Source of the DNA: Sphingomonadales bacterium
GTDB taxonomy: Bacteria > Pseudomonadota > Alphaproteobacteria > Sphingomonadales > Sphingomonadaceae
NCBI GenBank assembly: GCA_016704425.1
Contig: JADJAC010000011.1
Coordinates: forward strand, 434,001-498,000
DNA: 64,000 nt
Reading direction: 5' to 3'
The translations under genes and the position numbers were made by a program. The notes beneath the pieces were generated by a model that had not been told where the DNA came from, ran no database searches, and saw only the letters and a list, made by a program, of their open reading frames with translations. This document shows positions 26,382 to 33,015 of the stretch, in pieces (positions within the stretch are counted from its first letter, which is position 1; the number at the start of each line of letters is the position of its first letter).

Positions 26382-26398
26382 CCCTGCCCAATGGTAGG
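26382..26398 (+). promoter_or_regulatory. Shared 17-bp divergent-promoter motif, copy 5, with adjacent direct repeat
   Basis: The site reads CCCTGCCCAATGGTAGG and is a weaker match to the consensus, with 11 of 17 positions equal to copy 1. Its right part belongs to a tandem pair, ATGGTAGGTTGC then ATGGGTAGCTTGC (26391-26415). It lies in the divergent gap between two SnoaL genes, 62 bases from the left start and 114 from the right one. Confidence 0.35.
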
Positions 26399-26512
26399 TT
26401 GCATGGGTAGCTTGCGACAGGAATAGCGGTGCCAAGCACAGGCCGCACCGGAGACGGAGCCGGTTGCGCCGTAACCCTTGCCGCAGCTACGTGGCATCAA
26501 ATTTGGAGAGAC

Positions 26513-27046
26513 ATGATGGCTGGTCGTATTCCGCCTTTCACCCTTGAAGACTTTAAACTTTCGCCCGAAATGCGCGCGGAAATCACCGATGGTCTGACCG
26601 AACGCCAGTCGTTCATGGTCAATCAGTGGATGAACCTGCATGACAAGCTGAATGTGGGTGACTGGTCGGGCTTTGATGAGTTCATGGATACTGCGAACAT
26701 GACCTACGACAACCCGAACCGCCCCGATCTGGGCACGTTCGAAGAGTGGAATACGTCGCCGCGCGCTCTGTTCGACACCTTCCCGCCATCGGTGTACCGC
26801 ACGCTGAAGGCCTGGGGCAAAGGCGATGATGAGATCTGTGTGCTCTGCCACCACCACGGCAAGCACACTGGCGGCCCTTACATGGGTGTGCAGCCGACTG
26901 GCAATCAGCTTGATGTGCTGTGGTTCAGCTGGATCAAGTTCGCTGGCGACAAGATCGTCCACATCTATTCGATTTCAGACGTGCTTTCGCTGCTTATCGA
27001 TCTTGAAGTGATGAAGGCGCCGCAGCCGGTTGATCCTTACAAATAA
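26513..27046 (+). CDS. SnoaL-like polyketide cyclase family protein
   Basis: The 177-residue protein has an N-terminal extension (about 45 residues) before the SnoaL core, which runs from LHDKLNVGDWSGFDEFMDTANMTYDNPNRPDLG to VLWFSWIKFAGDKIVHIYSISD. A VLCHHHGKHTGG segment forms the central strand region. The ATG at 26513 (or the next one at 26516) follows TTTGGAGAGAC. It is a monocistronic unit with its own rho-independent terminator. The role in the cluster is not defined. Confidence 0.82.
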   Translation: MMAGRIPPFTLEDFKLSPEMRAEITDGLTERQSFMVNQWMNLHDKLNVGDWSGFDEFMDTANMTYDNPNRPDLGTFEEWNTSPRALFDTFPPSVYRTLKAWGKGDDEICVLCHHHGKHTGGPYMGVQPTGNQLDVLWFSWIKFAGDKIVHIYSISDVLSLLIDLEVMKAPQPVDPYK

Positions 27047-27064
27047 GATTCTAGCTCTCTGGAG

Positions 27065-27099
27065 GGGGAGAAGCGGAGGCCGGAAGGTCTCCCCTTTTT
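27065..27099 (+). terminator. Rho-independent terminator of the SnoaL-like gene
   Basis: A 7-bp stem, GGGGAGA paired with TCTCCCC, has a GC-rich loop and is followed by five T residues. It begins 18 bases after the stop codon. Confidence 0.85.
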
Positions 27100-27112
27100 C
27101 GTTGGAGTGGGC

Positions 27113-27745
27113 TCAAATGGCCTGCGCAAAACTATAGGGACCGCCGCGCGCGATGGCGCGGTGGAAGCCGCGGCGGGCGTAGAGGCGGTTTTGCCATGCT
27201 TCTATGGCCGGATGATCGCCCGCAGCCCCCACCGCCCGCGCCAGTTCGGGAATAAAGCTCATCTGGATGTCAGCGGCTGTAAACTGCGCACCCATCAGCC
27301 AGTCCTGATCACCCAGCAAGGTTTCAATATAGCCGAGCGCTCGCTCCAGTTCTTCGGTCGCGGCATGGTCCATAAGGCTGTCACTCAAGCCGAACGCGCG
27401 AGCATAGACCTTGATCATGATCGGGTTCATCCCTGCCGAGACGGCGAAGTACAGGCATTCGAGGAATCGCATCTGGTCAGTTCCTGCGGGATCGGGCGCA
27501 AGCCGCCCGCCGCCGTAACGCGTGAGCAGATACTGCGTGATCGCGCCGGATTCGCTCAATAGTTGGCCATCGTCATCAAGCACCGGTGACTTGCCGAGCG
27601 GGTGCAGTGCTTTCAGCTCTGGCGGCCCCATCAGCGTTTGCGCGTCACGCTGGTGGTGGACGATCTCATAGGATAGTTCCAGCTCTTCGAGCAGCCAGAC
27701 AATCTTCTGCGAGCGTGAATCGTTGAGATGGTGGATGGTCAGCAT
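27113..27745 (-). CDS. Glutathione S-transferase family protein
   Basis: The 210-residue product has a thioredoxin-fold N-domain (MLTIHHLNDSRSQKIVWLLEEL, with the cis-proline strand GKSPVLDDDGQ and LSESGAIT binding the glutamyl part). The all-helical C-domain contains GAQFTAADIQMSFI. A serine in NDSRSQ could be the catalytic residue, as in theta- and beta-like classes. In catabolic clusters such enzymes open epoxides, remove substituents or isomerise maleyl products. It follows a SnoaL gene with a 4-base gap, in the same operon as the truncated SDR. Confidence 0.92.
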   Translation of the reverse strand: MLTIHHLNDSRSQKIVWLLEELELSYEIVHHQRDAQTLMGPPELKALHPLGKSPVLDDDGQLLSESGAITQYLLTRYGGGRLAPDPAGTDQMRFLECLYFAVSAGMNPIMIKVYARAFGLSDSLMDHAATEELERALGYIETLLGDQDWLMGAQFTAADIQMSFIPELARAVGAAGDHPAIEAWQNRLYARRGFHRAIARGGPYSFAQAI

Positions 27746-27749
27746 GGAC

Positions 27750-28175
27750 CTACATCGCCGCTGCGAGGGCTTCGGCGGAAATACCCATCTGCTGCATCAC
27801 GTCGCCCGTGTCCCAATATTCGCGCCAGCTCGCTATCTCTCCGGCGTCGTTCATTTCAAACACCGCACACACCCGCGATCCGACTTTCAGGTCACCTGCA
27901 TGCAACGTCACATGATCGGTTCTTTCGGTGAAGACGAAGCGGCCTGTCGCGGCAGACGCGTGAATTTCACATTCGCATTCGTAGTAAGTCTGATATTGCT
28001 TTTCGAGAGCGGCTGCGATGGCTGCGCGCCCGATGATTTTGTCCGTCGCAGGGACCAGCGGCTGATAAGAGCCGTCGTCCGCGAAGTAGCCGGCCAATGC
28101 TGCGAAATCCGGGGTGCCACCAACATGAAACGCATCCAGAAACGCCAGAACATGCGTGTGATTTTTCTCGCTCAC
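27750..28175 (-). CDS. SnoaL-like protein (GTG start)
   Basis: The 141-residue product shows the SnoaL core from HVLAFLDAFHVGGTPDFAALAGYFADDGSYQP to KVGSRVCAVFEMNDAGEIASWREYWD, the usual limonene-epoxide-hydrolase-like or cyclase pattern. The start is a GTG that overlaps the TGA of the upstream SDR remnant, so before the IS insertion the three genes SDR, SnoaL and GST formed one coupled operon. With the SDR truncated, its promoter is presumably lost or replaced. Confidence 0.82.
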   Translation of the reverse strand: MSEKNHTHVLAFLDAFHVGGTPDFAALAGYFADDGSYQPLVPATDKIIGRAAIAAALEKQYQTYYECECEIHASAATGRFVFTERTDHVTLHAGDLKVGSRVCAVFEMNDAGEIASWREYWDTGDVMQQMGISAEALAAAM

Positions 28176-28293
28176 AGGCAGAATCCTCCATCCACGATTA
28201 TAGTTTGTCCGGTGATGTAGCGTGCGCGGTCAGAGGCGAGGAAGGCTATGGCCTCGCCAACGTCTCGGCCTTCACCAAAAGATTGCAGTGCAA
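28172..28293 (-). pseudogene. C-terminal remnant of an SDR gene cut by the IS element
   Basis: The minus-strand frame ending at the TGA (28172-28174) reads the typical SDR tail, FGEGRDVGEAIAFLASDRA, then RYITGQTIIVDGGFCL. The frame continues leftward as IALQS up to the IS boundary and then enters the element. Only about 40 codons remain; the cofactor and catalytic parts are missing and do not appear on the other side of the IS. The gene is therefore inactive. Confidence 0.85.
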
Positions 28294-28368
28294 TGTCCGT
28301 CGTCAGAACATTTGGCACTGATGGCTGCGTAAATTAGCGGAGCGTTGGCCTCGTCTGTTTGGTTGATG

Positions 28369-29347
28369 TTATGCGGCTAGCTTGCGGTGTTGCAAGCGCC
28401 GATCTTCGATGGTGTGTCGTTTGATCCTTTCTCGCTGTTTGATGATGGCTTCAGCCCTGCCGAAGTAGGCATCGGCAGGCGTTACGTTGTTCAGGCTCTC
28501 GCGATAGCGCCGATGGTTGTAGTGCTCCACGAACGCCTCGATCTGCCGTTCCAGATCGCCGGGCAGGAAGTAGTTTTCAAGAGGATGCGGTTCTTGAGTG
28601 TCTGGTGCCAGCGTTCGATCTTGCCTTGGGTTTGCGGATGCAGCGGTGCGCCGCGCACATGGCTCATTTTCTGCGCTTCGATATATTCGGCCAGCTCGCC
28701 CGCGATGTAACTGGGTCCATTATCGCTGAGCAGCCGTGGCTTGTGCTGCACCGTTGCCGACGAGCAGCCTGAAGCCTGCAAGGCCATATCCAGCGTGTCG
28801 GTGACATCCTCGGCCCGCATGTTGGTGCAAAGCTTCCAACTGATGATGTAGCGTGAGAAGTCGTCGAGCACCGTGGACAGGTACATCCAGCCCCAGCCGA
28901 TGATCTTGAAGTAGGTGAAGTCGGTCTGCCACATCTCGTTGGGCCGCGTCGTTTTGGTGTGGAACTCGTTGGTCGCCTTGATGACGACATAGGCCGGGCT
29001 GGTGATGAGGTCATGGGCCTTCAACAGCCGGTAAACCGTGGCTTCGGACACGAAGTAACGCTTGTCGTCCGTGAACCTCACGGCCAGTTCCCGGGGCTCA
29101 GTTCAGACTGCTCCAGCGCCAGCTCGATGATCTGGTCATGGATGGTATCGGGGATGCGGTTCCACACCCTGCTGGGCGCGGATGGGCGATCGGCAAGCGC
29201 CTCCGGCCCACCTTCGAGGTAGCGGTCGTACCAGCGGTAGAAGGTCCTGCGCGATACGCCCAGCTTGTCCAGGGTGAGCTTTGCGGGCAGATGCGACTGC
29301 TCGACGATCCTGATGATCTCGAGCTTTTCCGATGCGGGATATCTCAT
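28369..29347 (-). pseudogene. IS3-family transposase orfB (DDE integrase core), two frameshifts
   Basis: Read with two corrections, the frame runs from ATG at 29347 to the stop at 28369. It has an HTH region (LTLDKLGVSRRTFYRWYDR) and an rve core with MWQTDFTYF, LLSDNGPSY and GKIERWHQ as the DDE residues. One base is missing in the C-run at 29093-29096, where SPRELAVRF should continue, and another near 28578, where RILLENYFLPGD should continue. Both are single-base losses. The start overlaps the orfA stop as ATGA. The element cannot make a normal transposase unless these are sequencing errors. Confidence 0.85.
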
Positions 29348-29721
29348 GCGTCGTCGTCCCCATCCGCGATCATGCTTTTTTTGAGCAACCGGTTCTCCAG
29401 TGTCAGATCGGCGACGCATTCCTTCAATGCACGGGCTTCGCGGCGCAGATCATGTACCTCGCCGGTTGTGGCCGCACGAGCAGTGTCGCCGGCGAGGCGG
29501 CGCTTGCCCGCCTCCATGAACTCCTTCGACCAGGTGTAATACAGGCTCTGTGCAATGCCTTCCTTACGGCACAGCTCTGCAATGCTGTCGTCGCCGCGCA
29601 GGCCTTCCAGTACGATCCTGATCTTGTCCTCGGCAGAGAAGTGGCGCCGGGTTGCACGGCGAATATCCTTCACCACACGTTCGGCAGAGGCCTTCGATTG
29701 GCCAGAGTGATTTGGTCTCAT
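29344..29721 (-). CDS. IS3-family transposase orfA (HTH protein)
   Basis: The 125-residue protein has the IS3 orfA pattern: an N-terminal HTH (FSAEDKIRIVLEGLRGDD, then LCRKEGIAQSLYYTWSKEFME) followed by a leucine-zipper region (LRREARALKECVADLTLENRLLKKSM). The start at 29721 (MRPNHS) is preferred; an upstream start at 29757 would add 12 residues. Its start codon lies inside one arm of a 15-bp inverted repeat. It appears intact. Confidence 0.88.
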   Translation of the reverse strand: MRPNHSGQSKASAERVVKDIRRATRRHFSAEDKIRIVLEGLRGDDSIAELCRKEGIAQSLYYTWSKEFMEAGKRRLAGDTARAATTGEVHDLRREARALKECVADLTLENRLLKKSMIADGDDDA

Positions 29722-29759
29722 CTTCGTTCCTTCGTCACTACGACGAGACCAAATCACTC
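29705..29759 (-). repeat. 15-bp perfect inverted repeat over the orfA start
   Basis: GAGTGATTTGGTCTC (29705-29719) is exactly complementary to GAGACCAAATCACTC (29745-29759), with a 25-base spacer. In a transcript entering from outside the IS, the arms would pair and bury the orfA start codon. Several IS families use such hairpins to block expression from read-through transcription. Confidence 0.7.
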
Positions 29760-29806
29760 CTTAAATCACAACCTCAAATCTGGGACAAAGGTGCTGACGG
29801 GGAACA

Positions 29807-30279
29807 ATCAACTCGAATTCAAAATTGAAACATACGATTGCAAAGCATCCGTACCCGTTAACGTGACAGCAAGTTCAAGTGGCCCCGAAATCCCAGTTGG
29901 GCTCGAGGGCCGAATTCATGTGAATGATCTTATCAAAATGTACGGTTTATCCCAAGGTCGGCCATTGTCGCTCTACTTGTCCGATAAGCTTGGAATGATG
30001 GAGTCAACAGCAGACGATTTTGTCAGCAGGCAGATTTTTGCCTATCCTAAATTGCCTGGGAAGCGCAGCATTGTTGAGCCGCCTGAAAGGCCTGACCAGG
30101 AGCCAGCGCCCGAAGTCGGCGAGTTTTCGGATGATTACATTGCAGTGGTTGAGCTGGCGAATTCCGCAGCGACCGATGGCGTCGATAAGCAAGGCCAGAG
30201 GAATGAGCAGGAAATAGTTGGCTCGCCAGGCGGTAGCGGCAATTTCGAAATGCCGCGTAGCACAGACCTTCCGTCTTAG
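29807..30279 (+). pseudogene. 5'-truncated gene of unknown function
   Basis: From the IS boundary the plus frame is open for 157 codons to the TAG at 30279, without a convincing start of its own. The sequence contains VNDLIKMYGLSQGRPLSLYL and then a proline- and acid-rich tail (PPERPDQEPAPEVGEFSDD). I do not recognise the family. Codon use is poorer in G and C than in the catabolic cluster and like that of the next gene, so the two probably came in together. The N-terminus was removed by the IS event. An internal ATG at 29938 could still give a short protein. Confidence 0.6.
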
Positions 30280-30316
30280 TCGACATGCCAACCCTGCGAC
30301 CGCTTCCAGCCTCAAC

Positions 30317-32503
30317 ATGAACGACAGCACCATTGGAAGGGAGGGCAACGCGACGGAGCCGGTGATCGAGGGCGAGCCATGCTGGAGCGAGCGTTTTCGT
30401 CCTCGAACGTTTGCGGATGTCATCGGGCAAACCTCTGCGACCGCCCAGCTGGCGGCAATGATCAAGAGCAAGAGTCCGAGAAATGTCATTCTCGCGGGAC
30501 CGAGCGGCACAGGTAAGACCACACTCGCAGATATTTATGCTCAAGCCCTGTTCTGTAAGGCGCCGAGCTCGGACGGTTCGCCATGCGATCGATGTGAGCA
30601 GTGCAACTTGTTTGTCGCCGGCAGGCAGATGCACTTCTACCGCATAAATTGCGCTTTGCATGGCAACAAAGACGAAATCGAATATCTTCTGGAATCGCGC
30701 ATGCGTGACAGTCCCATCTTTAGCGAGCACCATGTCGCGTTCCTCGATGAAGCGCATCAACTGAGCCCAGCGGCGCGGGATGCTTTACTCGTGCCGCTCG
30801 AACACTCGCAAGGGTCGAGCATTTTCATCTTCGGGCTAATCAACTCGGACGTCTTTCCAGAACAATTGCGGACGCGTTGTCGCGAGATTCGACTGGAGTC
30901 TCCCTCCGTTGATGAAGGGAGTGAATATCTGCTGCGCCTTTGTCAGCGCCAAAATCTGCGATGTGAATCCAATGCGATACGTTTGATTTCAAGCTATGGA
31001 AAAGGCTTTCGCCATCTGGCACAAAGTCTTGAATCGCTGTCCTTTGGCGCGAACAATCAGCTGATCACCGTCGAGCTTGTGCGCAAACTATTGCTTCATG
31101 ATCGATCAACTCGTCTTGTCGCGTATTGCCTAGCCCTTTTCCGGTCGGACTTAGCTGGCGAGTTCCGGGCCTGGGACAACAGCACCCTGGAGCCTGAGGA
31201 AAATGTAGAATTGCTCCAGCAGCTTTTGAATTTCTTGAAGCGCTCCTTCATCGGGCCGACTATTGCCAAACCGCCCGAAAATGCCTTCAGTCTTTTGTTC
31301 AGTGATGCCGATTGTCAAAGCATGGTTGACGGCTTTCGCCAGCGCGCGGACGTGCTCAAAACAGATATTGTCACCTTGTTCGACGAGATTCTTGAATACT
31401 GGGCATATTTGCCGGCGCGGGTGACTGAGCCAGTATTTGAAAACCTGCTTGTCCGGTTTCATGATATGCTGACACTCGAGCAAAAGGCAGGTACCATGCC
31501 GGCGTTGCACGGTGGCAGCAAGGCAAGTGCCCCGCCTGTGCGAAGTTCTCAATCCAATCGTGTACTCAGGCATGTGCCGATGTGGCGAGTTTCGCCTGAG
31601 GAAGCGGCAAACATATCCGAATTCTATATCAGTGCACGACAGGCCGCCGACATTTATGAAGCGTCGACCTTCATGATACAGCAATATGGGACAACATTTA
31701 ACGCTTGTATATTGATTGACCATGATTGCCTTGGCATTCGCAAAGATCGCGACGCAATCGGCTTGGTATCAAGTCTATCGCGCGAGCTTGCGCTGCGTTG
31801 GGCCGACTGGAGCCCTGCTGGATCTAAGAGTACTGAGCGAGGCCCTCATCGCATTTGCTTTCATGAAAGGCGCGAAGATGGCAGCTTATTGAGCCAAATC
31901 ATATTGCATGTCCCAATTGAATTCGAAGGCAGCGTTCGTCGCTGGCTCAATGGCTTCTTTGGCAGGCTACCTGAGTTTGCAACGCATACCGAGGCAGTGG
32001 CCATCGACATCCAACCACTCATTAATCCCCGGGGACGAATGGCGCGGCATTGGGACTTGTTGCGTGGAGCGTGGGGAGGCTTGAGCACGGAATGGCGGAT
32101 GGAGGGGCATGCGCTGGTTGATTTGCTTAAGGTACCGTCGCGTACGCGACGCAAGGTCGGCAAGATCGCTGGCAGACGGTATAATCTCTCACAGTCAATT
32201 GGTGAGCAAGCGCAGCGAGCGGCAAAGGCGTCAGGAATGCCACATCTGTCGGCATGGCGTGAAGGCGCATGGGAGCAAATATTCGAGGGATGGGAATTGA
32301 AGGAGCATCAAACCCGGACCGATCTGGCGAAACGAAGAAGCTATGAGATTGGCCAGCTGGAAGCGGAATTGCGGGCGAACGGGGACCCTTTGCATCATCG
32401 TTCTATTAGCTTAGTAATTGAAAATAAACGGAAAAAATGGAACATAGATCCGAAGTCATGGCCCCGTAATTGGGTCGGCTGGTGGCTGGAGGATGCGAGT
32501 TAG
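30317..32503 (+). CDS. DnaX-like AAA+ clamp-loader ATPase fused to a degenerate Rep-like domain
   Basis: The 728-residue product begins with a DnaX-type module. It has Walker A GPSGTGKT (61-68), a zinc-binding set Cys80, Cys90, Cys93, Cys96, Walker B FLDEAH (142-147), sensor 1 near FGLINSD (172-178) and an arginine-finger TRC motif (186-188). Residues about 455-630 differ from tau proteins. FNACILIDHDCLG, then IILHVPIEF (528-536), and KVGKIAGRRYNLSQSIG (613-629) resemble, from memory, the HxH-containing Rep-like proteins of sphingomonad elements; here the paired histidines are replaced. The start at 30317 is chosen because earlier starts overlap the preceding frame, but its ribosome site is weak. 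A replication role for the mobile element is inferred. Confidence 0.75.
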   Translation: MNDSTIGREGNATEPVIEGEPCWSERFRPRTFADVIGQTSATAQLAAMIKSKSPRNVILAGPSGTGKTTLADIYAQALFCKAPSSDGSPCDRCEQCNLFVAGRQMHFYRINCALHGNKDEIEYLLESRMRDSPIFSEHHVAFLDEAHQLSPAARDALLVPLEHSQGSSIFIFGLINSDVFPEQLRTRCREIRLESPSVDEGSEYLLRLCQRQNLRCESNAIRLISSYGKGFRHLAQSLESLSFGANNQLITVELVRKLLLHDRSTRLVAYCLALFRSDLAGEFRAWDNSTLEPEENVELLQQLLNFLKRSFIGPTIAKPPENAFSLLFSDADCQSMVDGFRQRADVLKTDIVTLFDEILEYWAYLPARVTEPVFENLLVRFHDMLTLEQKAGTMPALHGGSKASAPPVRSSQSNRVLRHVPMWRVSPEEAANISEFYISARQAADIYEASTFMIQQYGTTFNACILIDHDCLGIRKDRDAIGLVSSLSRELALRWADWSPAGSKSTERGPHRICFHERREDGSLLSQIILHVPIEFEGSVRRWLNGFFGRLPEFATHTEAVAIDIQPLINPRGRMARHWDLLRGAWGGLSTEWRMEGHALVDLLKVPSRTRRKVGKIAGRRYNLSQSIGEQAQRAAKASGMPHLSAWREGAWEQIFEGWELKEHQTRTDLAKRRSYEIGQLEAELRANGDPLHHRSISLVIENKRKKWNIDPKSWPRNWVGWWLEDAS

Positions 32504-32544
32504 ATATCCAAAAAGTGCAAGTTAGGAATCGACGGTTTTGTCGG

Positions 32545-32814
32545 TTAGATGCTGATGTGTTGACCGAGATAATTCAACAAGGCATCGACGCCGCGGCAAG
32601 AAAGTGGCGCTGGATCTCCGTCGACATAGATTGTTCCCTTACTGGGGTAAAAACTCACCGTCGGTGATGCCTTGAGCTGATAAGGATTATTCTCGGGCCG
32701 GCGAATTTCGACATTAGCGACTTCCAGCGCGCGGATGGCCAGAATCATTTCGGGAGAGTCGCCTGGCCGCGAAACGGCAAACGGCATTCTATCGAACTTC
32801 TTTTCAGCTTTCAT
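32545..32814 (-). CDS. Small hypothetical protein
   Basis: This 89-residue protein starts with MKAEKKFDRMPF after a GGAAG site. It is not recognised. It has a helix (GDSPEMILAIRALEVANVEI) and a beta-like C-terminal half with TIYVDGDPAPLSCRGVDALLNYL. There is no signal peptide or membrane segment. It converges on the DnaX-like gene and is separated from the integrase by an AT-rich gap. Its reading frame and ribosome site look real, but expression is unproven. Confidence 0.55.
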   Translation of the reverse strand: MKAEKKFDRMPFAVSRPGDSPEMILAIRALEVANVEIRRPENNPYQLKASPTVSFYPSKGTIYVDGDPAPLSCRGVDALLNYLGQHISI

Positions 32815-33015
32815 TGTTAAATCTTCCAATATCCCCAGGGGGTAAAGTGATTGATGGAAAGAAAGAGTAAATGTTTGGTTGTTTGAATGAATGGCTGATA
32901 GATACTATCTATTTTGTAATGCATACTTGAAATTTTGTCAAGTGTATTTTTAATATTTTTGACTAATTCTAAAGTATTGAAATATTAAATTGATAATTAT
33001 TTGTTTTTGGCAAAA
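32815..33015. other. AT-rich intergenic segment of the mobile element
   Basis: About 200 bases without a gene, strikingly rich in A and T from 32870 on (TTTGTAATGCATAC, TATTTTTAATATTTTTG, AAATTGATAATTATTTG), in sharp contrast to the GC-rich host DNA. No iterons or strong hairpin were found by eye. It could hold a promoter for the small gene or part of an element origin. Confidence 0.5.

Larger units (their letters stand above)
28294..29806 (-). mobile_element. IS3-family insertion sequence, decayed
   Basis: The element is about 1513 bp with TG and CA termini. Its imperfect terminal inverted repeats match at 18 of 25 positions and share CGTCAG-x-AC-x-TTTG near each end. It contains an intact orfA and an orfB broken by two frameshifts. 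The flanking bases (gcaa on the left, atca on the right) do not form a target duplication. The genes on the two sides are unrelated, so the copy marks a deletion or recombination junction. Boundaries come from aligning the two ends by eye. Confidence 0.75.

Noticed and set aside
28369..29757. Programmed frameshifting as the explanation for the broken orfB
   Set aside because: In IS3 elements the slip occurs at the orfA-orfB overlap. The two breaks here lie inside orfB, away from that overlap, and each is corrected by adding one base, so decay or sequencing error is more likely.
29332..29806. The plus-strand frame through the IS as the N-terminus of the gene ending at 30279
   Set aside because: Within the IS it is antisense to orfA and orfB. 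The continuous frame across the boundary is chance; only the part after 29806 belongs to the truncated gene.
28290..29810. Target-site duplication at the IS ends
   Set aside because: The three or four bases outside the two ends (gcaa and atca) differ.
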